DNA of 64,000 nt from Gonocerus acuteangulatus (GCA_946811695.1 OX328132.1:123759406-123823405); one strand, 5' to 3'. Positions 43,060 to 55,260 are shown, counted from the stretch's first letter. Notes: a model not told the origin generated them from the sequence alone. Numbers and translations: made by a program.

Positions 43060-44160
43060 GTGACGTACGGGGAAAACTACCAAATCAAAGAAATTTATAA
43101 AAAAACACTCTGGCTTTACACAAACCCGAAAAAACTCCTTAGAGTTGTATTATTAAATGACATTATTTTCTGAAAACCCTAAGTACAGCACACAAGGACT
43201 TTATGAAAGCTCTCCACGGAGCTTCATTAACCACACAATATTATGAAACTATATAAACTGGTTATATATTTGTTTTCATTGTTAATATATGCATATAAAT
43301 AAACATATCTAATTCATGGAACTATCCTAAAAACATTAAATCACTATATTCTTTCTTTGACATTATAATACTCTCAAGTAAACAAGGTTCATTTTAAGTA
43401 ATGCTATTTTTTGAGATACCACGAATAACTGTGTATCATAAAATATTCTCTTAGTGATTTATAATGTAATAAAATAAAATATGTCATTTAACTAAACGAT
43501 AATAAAGAGTTGTCAGCATGTTTAAATTTATCATAGAGGGGGGGCGTACAGAGAAAACTATCAGCCCAAAGTAATTAATAAAAAAACACTCTGGCTTTCC
43601 ACAGACCCGAAAAAACTCCTTAGAATTGTATTATTAAATGACATTATTTTCTGAAAACCCTAAGTACAGCACACAAGGACTTTATGAAAGCTCTCCACGG
43701 AGCTTCATTAACCACACAATGTTATGAAACTATATAAACTGGTTATATATTTGTTTTCATTGTTAATATATGCATATAAATAAACATATCTAATTCATGG
43801 AGCTATCCTAAAAACATTAAACCACTCTATTCTTTCTTTGACATTATAATACTCTCAAATAAACAAGGTTCATTTTAAGTAATCCTATTTTTTGAGATTC
43901 CACGAATAACTGTGTATCATAAAATATTCTCTTAGTGATTTATAATGTAATGAAATAAAATATTTCATTTAACTAGAGGATAATAAAGAGTTGTCAGCAT
44001 GTTTAAATTTATCATAGAGGGGGACGTACAGAGAAAACTATCAACCCAAAGAAATTCATAAAAAAAACACTCTGGCTTCCACAAACCCGAAAAAAAACTC
44101 CTTAAAATTCTATTATTAAATTACGTTATTTTCTGAAAACCCTAAGTACAGCACACAATA
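43060..44160 (+). repeat. Tandem repeat, period about 480 bp, 2.3 copies
   Basis: Units start near 43067, 43549 and 44026 with GTACRGRGAAAACTA. They share AAAAAACACTCTGGCTTT, AACCCGAAAAAACTCCTTAG, TTTATGAAAGCTCTCCACGG and TTTAAATTTATCATAGAGGG with a few percent divergence by eye. The third copy stops at about 44158 after TAAGTACAGCACACAA. Non-coding; satellite-like. Confidence 0.8.
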
Positions 44161-44177
44161 ACCGATCAAATCAAAAA

Positions 44178-44210
44178 AGGGGGGGCTGAGGGGGCTGCAG
44201 CCCCCCCTTA
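44178..44210. repeat. GC-rich hairpin
   Basis: GGGGGGGCTG and CAGCCCCCCC form a stem separated by AGGGGGCTG. It marks the edge between the 480-bp tandem repeat and the Helentron-like copy that starts near 44255. Confidence 0.7.
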
Positions 44211-44254
44211 TATACGCCCATGCTTTTGTTCGACCTTTCGTGACTTACCACGAT

Positions 44255-44816
<562 letters not shown>

Positions 44817-45034
44817 TGTATTTTGTTTAAAAAACAGTTACAGGGGTCTGGTTAATAAAAAAAATAATAATAAATAAATAATAATAATAATAAAACATTT
44901 CTCAGTGGATCGTAATAAATATACATAATTTAAATCTTAATCAGCATAATAAATAAATAATAATAGAAACAGTAAATTATATAAATTTATGAAAGTATAA
45001 ATTACTTGCCACTATTCGAAAAGCACAAATGATC

Positions 45035-46731
45035 TTATATGGTGAAGCGGAAGAGCCTGAACATTGAGTCCTTATTCGAAGGTGAAAGAATCAATGTGAG
45101 ATTGTCTTCATCAACTTCTGGGTGCATATTTTGAAAATATTTAGTGCGGGCAGACCTGTAGATTGGGCATTCTAGTAGAAAATGGGCGAGTGTCTCGGGT
45201 TTCCGGAGGTAGCATATAATGCAATCTAGTCCTGTGTCGATCCTGTAGAAGGTGCCTTTAAGATAAAGCCTCAACTCCGAGTCCCTTGAGAGTCTGAGCT
45301 GCATGAGGGCTCTCTTCCATTCTATTGGTGTCTCAGACTTGATATACTCCTCACCATAACTAAGAGAGCTTAGCTGACAATACTGAGGGTTGTACTTAGA
45401 GTTAAGTTCGCGCTCAACGTCAACAGATATGAGGTGGTTGTTCCATCTCTCCAGGATGTCATTCTTATTTTTCAGCAGCCAGTTGATGTTCGCAGATCGA
45501 AATATATCGTTATACCCCAAGCTGGCCATAATGCTGTGAAGAGGGGCAAACAACGAGTCTTGAAGTTTCTCAGGGCGAAAAAAGGTTCTATTTAAGAGTT
45601 TATCGTAGCATCGCTTTGGTAATTCGTTTGGATCCATAGACTGAAGGGTGAGCCACCAGTTGAGGGTCCTCCTCAAGATTGCCACTCCTAAAGGTGAACA
45701 TCCAGATTCCATTCTTACAAAGTGATTTGGAGTAGTGCGACTTAAGTGGAAAATATTTTTAAGGAATTTAATTTGGAGGCCTTCTAGTTTGTCAATATGC
45801 CCAAACTTCTGACACGTGCAAAGCTGTTGCCGCAACAATATATATATTTGGAGTCAAACAACCTTACAGAAGCCTCCCAGGATTTCACCTTCCCCCTGAC
45901 CAGTATGCCCTTCACCTTGCCAAAGGCCTTTGTACCACGGCTTATAAAATGGTCTGCTGCCTTTCTGAACTTTCTTGTACAGCTAAAGGGTACGCCAAGA
46001 TATGTGGTGGTGTTGACATACTCGATGACTGCATTATCTAGTAGAAGAGAAGGTCTTTTCTTCCATCTCGGGCTTGCTCTGAAGACGACCACTTTGGTTT
46101 TGCTGCTGTTAATTTGAAGTTTGTTATTTTTACAATATTTTTCAAGAACAGTTAATTTGGCCTGCGCATCAGTTCTTGAATCATCAAACATTATAAAATC
46201 ATCTGCAAACAGCAGGCCAATCATGTCATCCCCATGATCTACCTTCAATCCACTGAGGCCTGCAGCATGAAACTCTTGAATGATGTCTGATAGGAACAAG
46301 GTAAAGAGAGAAGGCGAAAGAGATTCTCTTTGAAGGACACCTGATTGGATGAGAATGTTAAATAAAACAATTTTCATATTGACTTTTGGTTTGAACTCAG
46401 CTTGGTTGTAGAGATTTTTCAATATTCTTATGAGCTTCCCGCTTAAACCCAGTGTATCCAGTTTGTTCCATAGAAGGTTGTGGTCGATGGTGTCGAATGC
46501 TTTAAGCAAATCAATGAATACAAATCTTATTTTTTCACTTTGATGTACAGAACTATGATACAATACAGTGTAAATAGATTGTACGAGCATGACCTCCCTT
46601 TTCTAAATCCTGATTGTTCTATTGGAATTAAGTTGCACTCTTCCGACCATTCCTTGATCCTTTCCCCGAGAATCGAGGTGAAGAGCTTTGCACAAGTGTT
46701 GAAAAGAGTTGTGCAAAGCTCTTCACCTCGA
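45035..46731 (-). pseudogene. 5'-truncated non-LTR retrotransposon ORF2 (clade unassigned)
   Basis: RT motifs on the minus strand: CAKLFTSILGERIKEW, IEQSGFRKGRSC, FIDLLKAFDTIDHNLLW, GVLQRESLSPSLF and GLLFADDFIMF, then YLGVPFSCTRKFRKAADHF. The C-terminal half (267 residues to 45035) includes LQIKFLKNIFHLSRTTPNHF and PETLAHFLLECPIY. Two frame breaks (near 46530 and 45800) inactivate it. The 3' tail is TTA-rich simple sequence. Orientation is minus, in the interval upstream of NCOR exon 1. The 5' edge coincides with a short palindrome at 46673-46731. Confidence 0.8.
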
Positions 46732-46934
46732 TATATATATATATATACATACATACATACATACATACACACACTCACAAACATATATATACAAATTTTA
46801 ACCACCGTTATTTGCGTTATCTATAGGTTCTGAAACGAGAAATTTTCTTGTTAGCACTTCCGGAATTGCGTTATGTGGTCAACCTTATAAGTGGGGTTCC
46901 TCCCTATGGAGGGTGGGAGGAACCGCACTAAAAC
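46731..46934 (+). repeat. Helentron-like copy: TA/CATA tract and 3' hairpin
   Basis: (TA)n(CATA)n at 46731-46790, then ATAGGTTCTGAAACGAGAAA, TTAGCACTTCCGGAATTGCG, GGTCAACCTTATAAGTGGGG and the hairpin GGTTCCTCCCTATGGAGGGT / GGGAGGAACC, ending GCACTAAAA. Confidence 0.65.
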
Positions 46935-47660
46935 ATAGATTAAGATGGCAAATTAGGAAAAGTGGTTCAACAGCTCCTCCTGACTCCACTCACAGTAGTT
47001 AATTTTCAAAATTGTATCAGCCGAAACAAAGAAATCAAGCAGACAACAGTATAATCAACCATTATTAAAATCACACAGATACATAAATGGTAAACCAAGC
47101 ATGACCTTAAATAATAATAATGAGTTTAAGTGAAGTTAAAAAAATAGATGTTTGTGCCACCGCTTTTTCTCTGATCTCATAAGCTATCAAGTCTAGCGGA
47201 TATAGTTTATTCATTTTATATTTATATTGTGTGCATTTAATTATATGTGTGTGTACAATTATATTATACTTTGTTTCATTATTTACTAATTTATATATTA
47301 ACTATTTTTAACCAATAGCCTGGAATCACTAACAGTATGAAAGGTATAGATTTTGTCCATTGTTCAGATATTTTGCAATTTATGTATTTTTTTTTAATTA
47401 TTTGTTATTAGTTTATATATATTTACATACATTCTTTTAAAAATGTATATATAATATCTGTATAATTTTTATATATATTATTTTGTAAACATTTACATAA
47501 ATTTTGTATGAATGTTTTAATTTTATTATTATGTTTGTCTTAATTATTTGTATTACGTCAGTTTCTAACTAATGAATACGGTTTTGTAGTATTATTTATA
47601 TAGTATTTAGCTGTTATTTATCAATGTATGTATAATATTTATGGGATTGTTCATTACAAT

Positions 47661-48010
47661 AAATAGCCAAATCCCGATTCCTGAATTTTTTCTCTAAACT
47701 CCCAGCCCTCCCCAATCCTCTTGGCAGATCCCTCTCTTCCAATGTTATTCCTGATAATCCTCCTCGTCGCCTCCACCGCCATTGGCCACGAGACAACTTA
47801 CTGCCAGAAATTGTGTAAATATTGTAAATAGTTTATATAGTTCAACCAATTTTACATTAAAATAAGATAAGAACATAACTGTCATTGGGAGTAGCAGTAA
47901 TGTCTGCCTTCTCCCCTCATCTCATCCAGTGTGTTGACATTGTTTGATCCAATTTACTTATTGTACATATTTGTGCAGATTGTAAATATCAATAAAGGAG
48001 AAATAAAAAA
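47661..48010 (+). pseudogene. 3' end of a Jockey-like LINE
   Basis: In plus frame 47661-47818: SRFLNFFSKLPALPNPLGRS, then IPDNPPRRLHRHWPRDNL and a stop. This is the C-terminal signature of the elements at 14129 and 52003 (Arg-Arg-Leu-x-Arg-x-Trp-Pro-Arg-Asp). A 3' UTR of about 190 bases ends in AATAAAGGAGAAATAAAAAA and a CAATAATAAT tail. The 5' part is missing. Confidence 0.72.
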
Positions 48011-48280
48011 CAATAATAATGGTATTGTTATTAACACTTTATTTGTGTAGTGCATATTTTTAACCAGGCTGGGTGTCCCGTATGTCGGTTTCATTCATTA
48101 GTGTATGTTATTTTTTTTTTTTTTTTTTGTAAGTTACAGACCCCATACCGAAGCCAAAAAGTCTAACTCACATGAACTGTATCACCTTGGTGGTATTCCT
48201 CTTTTTTTGGATATGTAAGTGTGGGGTTGAAGGATGATTAATAGACTAAAAACATGGCTTAAAAAACGCTCAGGAGAATT
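48011..48280. other. Helentron-like fragment and T-rich spacer
   Basis: 48160-48200 reads CCAAAAAGTCTAACTCACAT, then GAACTGTATCACCTTGGTGG, a diverged start of the Helentron-like family. Otherwise AT-rich with T runs. Confidence 0.4.
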
Positions 48281-48400
48281 TTTTTTTTTTTTTTTTTTTT
48301 TACAGTGCATCGACATCTAGGCCATTAGCACTGACATCCAAGGGGCAGCGAGAAATTTTCTCAATGAGCCGTAACATGAGAAAATTCCTGCCACCATACG
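48281..48400 (-). repeat. SINE family A, copy 5 (head missing)
   Basis: T run, TACAGTGCATCGACATCTAG, GCCATTAGCACTGACATCC, AGCGAGAAATTTTCTCAATG and AGAAAATTCCTGCC, then unrelated sequence. Only the body and shared tail are present. Confidence 0.75.
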
Positions 48401-48737
48401 AATCCGAAGTCTGTTTGACCCCAGCACGTCAGGTTGAAGGTCAAATTTCAAATGGAGTCATTTAAGAAGAAATAACTAGAGCTTCCATGGATTTGAGGAT
48501 CACTGAATTCGAATCCGGGGTCTGTTTCACCCGATCAGCGCAAAATCAAGGTAATTTCATGGAAAAATATGTTTATTTAAAGAACAGACAATTTCACGTC
48601 CAGATATGTGTGACTCTGGCTTTGGATTCAGAGTTTCGAAATACATAAGAATTTATGTATGGCGTTTTTGGAACAGACCACCTTTTTTTTTTAATTTTGT
48701 GTGCCAGCGTAATCAATTCTTTTCAAAAAAATGTAAA

Positions 48738-49169
48738 TCACTGAGTAATATGCTGGTTCAAGTGAATTTTATAATTGTCCGATCTTGAGAAAGCCTTCTT
48801 ACAATGTTTGCAAGAATAAGGCTTCTCACCAGTGTGCTTTCTGTAGTGGCGGGCCAGGTCAGCAGAGCGGACAAATTTCCACGTGCATCCTTCCCACGTG
48901 CATATGTTAGGTTTCTTGCCTGTATGGCGGCAGATATGTTCCTTAAGTTGGGATGACTTTTTGAAGATCTTTCCACAACCAGGATGGCGACAGCTGTGGC
49001 TAATTTTCTTCTTCTCCACCCGGCCTTTCTGGGCACCAAGTGAAGGCGATTCAAGTATCAGTTGTTCCGGGTGTGCCAAAGCTTGTGTGTCTATGTTCTC
49101 CATTCCCTTGTTAAGATCTAGTAAGGAATTTACAATCTCGTCCACGTGGTGGTCTATTTCTTTTGACAT
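48738..49169 (-). CDS. Divergent KLF-like three-C2H2-finger protein
   Basis: An ORF of 143 residues ending in TGA at 48738. The ATG (49169) follows directly on a splice acceptor (TTATTTTCAG), so upstream exons may be 5' UTR or may add coding sequence. Three C-terminal fingers have the Sp/KLF spacing: C60, C65, H78, H82; C90, C95, H108, H112; C120, C123, H136, H140. Linkers are HTGKKP and HTGEKP, and finger 2 carries the CTWEGCTWKF signature. The protein stops three residues after the last His, as in KLFs. The short N-terminus (1-59) has no recognised effector motif. Recognition-helix position 3 differs from canonical KLFs in all three fingers (Gln, Asp, Asn rather than His, Glu, His). Probably a nuclear DNA-binding regulator. 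It could also be an old retrocopy, but it has no frame damage. Confidence 0.85.
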   Translation of the reverse strand: MSKEIDHHVDEIVNSLLDLNKGMENIDTQALAHPEQLILESPSLGAQKGRVEKKKISHSCRHPGCGKIFKKSSQLKEHICRHTGKKPNICTWEGCTWKFVRSADLARHYRKHTGEKPYSCKHCKKAFSRSDNYKIHLNQHITQ

Positions 49170-49781
49170 CTGAAAATAACATAAATTAGTACCATCACGA
49201 ATTAAAAAAAAAACAAAAGAAGGAAAACTGAAGTTTATCCCTAAATATGAATTTATTACTTGAGTAATAATTTGTTTAAAAAAATACATAATAAAATAGA
49301 TAAAAATAAAGAGGCAGCCTGTTGCAAGTGTGATAGTCATCAATGGGGTTTTTCTCTGACCCACCACCAGCTTGTCAAGTAGTTATTCATGAATCCAGCT
49401 TTTTCCAGCTCCCCAATCACTAGTTTATTTCTTTCAATATGTCCTATCAAACTATAAGTACAGCCAGACCATTTCCACCCAGCTGTGTATGCTTCCAATG
49501 AGTAGATTCACATCACACGCAGTTTTCTCTATTGTTTTCTATCTCGTTTTCATTCATACATTTAAAAATTTACAATACTTGGTGGTATAAACCATCCCAT
49601 ATGGACCTGTCTATATTGTGATATTCTATGGAGAAGATGGTAAGAAACAATTTTAAGCTCTTTAAACCTTTTTTCTGTTGAACACTCAAGAAATCAAGTC
49701 TCTTAGTGGGAATGAAACACCCATGGGAAAGTATTTGGTATCCACTGACATATTCATGTGCATTCTCACCTCTAACATCCT
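49170..49781. other. Upstream intron or flank of the KLF-like gene
   Basis: Begins with the acceptor of the KLF exon (minus strand). A minus-strand ORF at 49570-49830 has no recognisable domain and overlaps the MITE edge. No upstream KLF exon could be identified. Confidence 0.4.
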
Positions 49782-49785
49782 TTAA

Positions 49786-50198
49786 CCCATTCGAGACCAA
49801 TTGCAAAGTGTGTGTGCCAATTGCACACAACAGCCTCCCAAATCAATTATTTGGGAGGCTTTAAGACGGTCTGCACACAGTGTGTGCAATAACAGTAATG
49901 TGTAATTATCAGTTATTATGAGTAAACTAGTCATCGAAGTATGATTTTTCTTGAGCTAATGAAATCTCTAAAGTACAGGAAAACAAAATTTAATGGTGCT
50001 CAATCAGCTCTTAGCAATAAACGTTTTTCGAAGTGTGAGCTGACATCCGCTGTGCAATGATCTTATTTATGTGAACTCACTTATGATCTGGGTGATTTCC
50101 ATAGTAAAAATGTTTTTTTTTTATTGAAAATGGATATAATGAGAAAAAAAATTTGCTCCTGGGGGCCGTGTTCGAAAAAAATCGTCCTTTCGAATAGG
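49786..50198. mobile_element. TTAA-flanked MITE with strong internal hairpin
   Basis: TTAA at 49782-49785 and 50199-50202. Ends CCCATTCGAGACCAATTG and (reverse complement) CCTATTCGAAAGGACGAT. Near the left end AGCCTCCCAAAT, a 5-base loop and ATTTGGGAGGCT form a 12-bp perfect stem. The interior also repeats GTGTGTGC and GCACACA motifs. No ORF. Confidence 0.65.
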
Positions 50199-50704
50199 TT
50201 AAGTTGAAGAAGATGTGAGGCAGCTATGATAGTGAAAGTTCAAAGCTGTAGAAACCTTAAAGAAAATAAAAATTGAGCAATAAACATTAATAATAATAGA
50301 TGTAAAGAAAAGAAGTCGGGATTTCCATTCATTTTTTATTTTAATTAATTTATTTAAAAACATCCACAACAACGAGGATTTTCTCTGTACGGTTATACAC
50401 ATATCATCGAGTTACAATTAAACAAACGCATAATAAACTTACTTTAAAATCAAAAGATGTTATAAAAAATGAATTCTAAGAATGACACATAAAATAAATT
50501 TAAATAAGTCAATTCGTGAAATAATAAATTTAAAAAAAAATGTTTAATCATGGACTAAATCTAAAAATTTTTGTGTTTCTCTTTTTAATGAAACCGAACC
50601 GTTTGAGGGTTTCCTGAAGTAGAGGATTTTTCTTATTTAACAACAACATTAAAATGCATAATTGAATGGACTATCCAATATATAATATTATATATTTAAA
50701 GTAA

Positions 50705-50708
<4 letters not shown>

Positions 50709-50748
<40 letters not shown>
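50709..50748. repeat. (TA)n microsatellite
   Basis: About 20 TA units. The flanking sequence 50203-51082 shows nothing else recognisable except the left edge of SINE A copy 3. Confidence 0.9.
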
Positions 50749-50754
<6 letters not shown>

Positions 50755-51092
50755 GCAATAAACAATACATCTAGTTTATTAGCTTAGGCATCATCAAGAG
50801 AGGAAAGTCAACAGTGAACCAATTATTTTCCCTTGAAACTACTGTTAAAAGAGGAAGATAAGATGTGACGAAGACTTGCCATCTCTTTGTAAACCTGACA
50901 CAGAAATAAGAAACCTTTGTGAACCTGCCACAGAATTCTGGCTGTCAAAGGTGCTACTTTGAACTTGGAATTCACCGTAAATTCAAAATACTATCAAGAG
51001 AGACTTAAGGGTATTTACACAAACCTCTTATCTAACCAGGACTATTGTATGGGACAGAGACATATGGGACTGTGACAATGATTATTTTTTTT

Positions 51093-51271
51093 ATTTATTT
51101 ATTTTTTTTATGGCGCATCGACATCAAGGCCATTAGCGCCGACATCCAGGGTGAACGAGGAATTTTCCCAGCGAGCCCTGAGATGAGAAAATTCCTGCCG
51201 CCGGCAGGAATCGAACCCACTATCTCCCGCTTATGAATCTAAGGCGCTAGCTACTAGACCACGGGAGACCC
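51093..51271 (-). repeat. SINE family A, copy 3
   Basis: Plus-strand poly(T), then TATGGCGCATCGACATCAAG and GCCATTAGCGCCGACATCC (the tail), CGAGGAATTTTCCC, GAATCGAACCCACTATCTCC (B box), CTTATGAATCTAAGGCGC (anticodon loop) and GACCACGGGAGACCC. Full length, minus orientation. Confidence 0.85.
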
Positions 51272-51384
51272 AAAAATGTTTATTGAATACTAACATGTAT
51301 TTAAGAGGAAGATTCAATGTCGGATATTTGAAGAAATTATGACCTCTACCAAGAAATAGACTGCTGCAGATCATGAAAATAAAT

Positions 51385-51600
51385 TGGCCAGTCATGTAGC
51401 CAGAATGGATAATACACAGATACCAAATCAGCTGTTGACTTAGCCACTCTACATAACAAGGTGGAATTAAAGACCAAAATTAAGGTGGGCTGAATGCATA
51501 GCAAACGATGAGAAATTGTATGGCAGTTACACAAGACCAACACAATTGGGAAACATGGTGGTGGAGATGAGCAGCTGACAACAGGTTGCACCATAGAACC
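51385..51600 (+). pseudogene. LINE C-terminal fossil
   Basis: In one frame LASHVARMDNTQIPNQLL, further on TQDQHNWETWWWR, with stops and frame changes. The Gly/Ser-His-Val-x-Arg-Met-Asp-(5)-Pro-x-Gln-Leu-Leu signature is common at the C-terminus of several LINE ORF2 families. Very degraded. Confidence 0.45.
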
Positions 51601-51939
51601 AGGGTTGGTCATCTCTAATGTACGTAAGTGTGAAACGTTATATGTTTAAGTTCTTTATAAGGAGGAATAAGCTTTTCATTTGCTGCTGTTTTTGTTTGTA
51701 CTAAAAATGAATTATTTAGGCATCAGATTTATATTAACAGAATGGACTATTTTTATAAATTTAACAAATATATAGGTTTAAGGCAATTTAATACAATAAA
51801 GTGGAAAGCACCAACATTTTATTTATTTATTTGGAATTTACAACAATGTATAAGATACATTTCTAGTAAATTATTGCTAGATTAAATTGACATGAATGTT
51901 CATGAGGTGGGAAGCTGCACAGTAGTAGTACCCACTAGA

Positions 51940-51986
<47 letters not shown>

Positions 51987-52002
51987 CTTACAGATACACT
52001 TT

Positions 52003-53277
52003 TTAGAGTTGATCTCTTGGCCACTTGCGTTTCAGTCGCCGAATGGGGTTGTGAGGAATGTGCTGGGAGGAGAGAGAGTTTATTAAGGAGTTAGGATGGC
52101 CGTGTAGGTTCGAATGTAATTTACGGTAGAGGGATTTGGCTAAAGGTTGGATAAAAGGGATATTAAGGTCATTATGGAGGGTCAAATTGGAGACATAAAA
52201 CGGAGCATCCGTTATTTTCCGGAGAATTTTAGACTGTAGGGATTGGATTTTGTAGGAGTTGGAAGGCTTTGTGGAACCCCAGAGTTGAATTCCGTAAGTA
52301 CATATTGGTCTGAGAATGGTCATGTAAATGAGGCGTTTGTTTGTTAGTGAGAGATTAGATCGTTTGTCAAGTAGGTGCAGTAATAGTCTGTATCGTCGGC
52401 TGAGTTCTTGTCGCTTCTGGGTAATATGTGGCTTCCATGTTAGTCGTTTGTCAAGTATTAGTCCTAGATAGCGAATTTGGGATTTTTGCGGAATTAGAGA
52501 ACTATGGAGGAACACTGGAGGGCAGGATGATCGCCTGAGGGTAAAGGTTGAGTGGCAGGATTTCAGGGGGTTAACTTTGATTCTCCATTTGGTGAGCCAG
52601 GGTTCGATCAGTCCAAGGTGTTCCTGAAGGAACTTGGATGTCAGGATTGGGTCATGACTGCAGGAGAACAGAGCTGTGTCATCGGCGAACATATGGAGGG
52701 ATGTGCCGGGGTGAGTTGGGATATCAGCCGTATATGTGAGGTATAGGACAGGACTGAGGATTCCACCTTGAGGAACACCTGCAAGTTGGGGGAAAATGGG
52801 GGAGGATGAAGTGCCATAGGAAACTTGGAAGAATCTGTCGGAGAGATAGGATTTTGTTACGAGGTAGTAGGTTGATGGGAGAATTTGTTTGAGTTTGAAC
52901 AGCAAGCCCCGGTGCCACACCCGATCAAAAGCCTGGGCCACGTCGAGAAAGACACCAGAGCAATACTGTCCATTCTCAAAAGCTGTGGAGATCAGATCCA
53001 CAATTCTGTGGCATTGATGAATGGTGGAATGGAGTTGACGAAAACCAAATTGGGAAGACGGGATTTTGGGAATAAGAATGGGATAGAGGCGTTTGAGTAA
53101 GAGTTTTTCAAGAATTTTCCCCAATACGGGTAGTAGGGCAATAGGGCGATAGGATGTGAGTTGGTGAATAGGTTTTTTCGGTTTAGGTATCATACGGATT
53201 ACTGAGAATTTCCAGAGGAGAGGAAAGTGGGTAGTTCTGAGGACAGCATTATAAATGTAGGTTAAACCAACTGACAA
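52003..53277 (-). pseudogene. Jockey-like LINE ORF2, 3' segment
   Basis: 424 residues on the minus strand: [63 protein letters not shown] and MFADDTALFSCS, ending IRRLKRKWPRDQL. Clearly related to the element at 14129. A plus-strand T run at 51942-51987 is its poly(A) tail, with a short 3' UTR. The N-terminal part of the same ORF is next to it but inverted (53283-53713). Confidence 0.85.
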
Positions 53278-53282
53278 ACCAA

Positions 53283-53713
53283 CTAAGAAATGAACTGCAG
53301 AAACATAAAAACAAACAATTCAAAACATACACTAAGGAACTTACTTCATCTGACAAATCACTCTGGCAGGCGACTAGAAAAATACTCTCATACAAAACCT
53401 CCCATCATCCCATCCAACAAGAAGATGGCTCTTGGGCCAAAACCAATGTAGAAATTTCCACCGCCTTCGGGCATTACCTCTCCAATGTCTTTACCCCGCA
53501 CCCTGACGTTAACAATCCAACCCACTCCCACCATGTCTCAAGTCAACTGGATACTCCCCTCCCAATGTCACTTCCTCCCAAGGCCTTCAATCCTAAAGAA
53601 GTATTCCACGCCATCCAACACCTTCCCCACAAAAAAGCTCCAGGATATGACCTAATTACTCCCCAAATACTCAAGCATCTTCCGAAAAAAGCAGTCCTTT
53701 TCTTAACCTACAT
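53283..53713 (+). pseudogene. Inverted 5' segment of the same LINE
   Basis: Plus frame: KELTSSDKSLWQATRKILSY, QEDGSWAKTNVEISTAFGH, FNPKEVFHAIQHLPHKKAPG and YDLITPQILKHLPKKAVLFL, ending at TYM. This is exactly the ORF2 region that precedes the 3' segment, in opposite orientation. The 11 bases TTAACCTACAT are present at the break in both segments. Confidence 0.85.
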
Positions 53714-53727
53714 GCACCAACATTAAA

Positions 53728-55050
53728 TAAGAAAATATAATTTTTAAATTGTAGCTGTAGTATAAAGTGACTGTTGGAATATAAACAAATTTAAGAACAA
53801 ATCTTGGGAAAGAGAGAACTTAAACAGTGAACTTAAGTATAACTAAGAAAGTGAAAGTTTGAAAATAAAGCGAAGTGTTCGTAAATAATAACTTCATACT
53901 TAACATAATGTTTTTGATTAAGCTGTATTATCCTCTTAGATAATAATTTAATGAGTTATATTCTTAAATTTTAAATATCCATCGACTGAATCTTATTTCT
54001 TGATTCTGTTACAGTTTTGCTAATAAAGTTAAAACACCTCTACTTTTTAAGTTCTACTTGCTATTAGTTACTTTCTTAAGTCAGCCAATAAAATAACTAG
54101 TAAAGAAAAAAAAACAAAAAAAAAACGAAATGAACCTTTGTGCAGTTGTTAGAAAATCCTGGTGAGTGGAGAAGAAGAAATGAAGTTGCTGGGGGTCACA
54201 CAACAGTGTGAACACAGTGAGGCACTCTATAGTTTGAAATTTGAGTTTAAAGCAACTCAATAAATGCATTGTATTAATTAATTTAAATTGTGTTCTTAAA
54301 AAAAAAAAAAGTAAAAGGAAAAAATCGTTTTTTAGAAATAAACCAACAAGAAATATTGATCACATAATAAAAATAATTTATATACCCCTCGTAGTACAAG
54401 TCTTGCCATTTTTTGTCATCCTAATTGTATTACATTTTTACTAGGCAAGAATTACAATTATTACATAAAATAAGAAAGTATTAAGTAAAAAAGAGAAAGA
54501 AGTATTATTTTTTAATGATCCATGCCCCATGAATGTGGTGGTCCAAGGAGCGAGTTTGTTTTATTATATATCCCGAGGAAGGCTTGCAATTTGCCAAAAC
54601 GTTGGAAATAAACCCATATTTTTTTAACTGTAGTTTTAACTGTTAAGACCAAACCCTGATGATTTACACACTGGTTAATCTTCTTGGAAAACGATCTCTT
54701 ATGAAAAATAAATATTTCTCGAAGATCCCCTTCTGGATTTTCTATAACTAGGCCTAAATCTGGATATTGTCTTGCCTATATAGATAAATATATTTTTGCA
54801 ATAGTAATAATAATTTAAAAATGTATTGACGTTTTAACAAGAAAATCCAGAAAAATAGTTTAGAATAATTTGACAAACATTTATTCAACTATAAATTCAA
54901 GACGATCTCCAGCTTTAATTGAATAACTGAACTATATAGCTAAAGCTGGAGGTAGTCTATATAGATGAATATATTTTTGGCTAATTATTCTTTGTCTTTC
55001 TTTTGTCTGTACAATAAAAATACATTTTTAAATATATTTGTAGGTACACA
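53728..55050. other. AT-rich DNA with one foldback-family arm
   Basis: 54571-54660 holds CCGAGGAAGGCTTGCAATTT, AAACGTTGGAAATAAAC and AGACCAAACCCTGATGA, one arm of the 38345 family. No coding remnant recognised in the rest. Confidence 0.45.
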
Positions 55051-55051
<1 letters not shown>

Positions 55052-55101
<50 letters not shown>

Positions 55102-55260
55102 GGCGCATCGACAAATCTCGGCCATTAGCGCCGACATCCAGGGTGCAGCGAGGAATTTTCTCAACGAGCCCTGAGATGAGAAAATTCCTGCCGCCGGATC
55201 GAACCCACCATCTCCCGCTTATGAATCTAAGGCGCTAGCCACTAGACCATGGGGAGACCC
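55052..55260 (-). repeat. SINE family A, copy 4
   Basis: A long T run (55052-55098), then the tail (CGGCGCATCGACAAATCTCG), body, B box (GATCGAACCCACC), anticodon loop (CTTATGAATC) and A box (AGCCACTAGACCATGG). Full length, minus orientation, and next to the left edge of the piggyBac derivative. Confidence 0.85.

Noticed and set aside
49570..49830. Minus-strand ORF of 86 codons as a gene
   Set aside because: It overlaps the edge of a TTAA-flanked MITE and shows no domain, splice support or recognisable homology.
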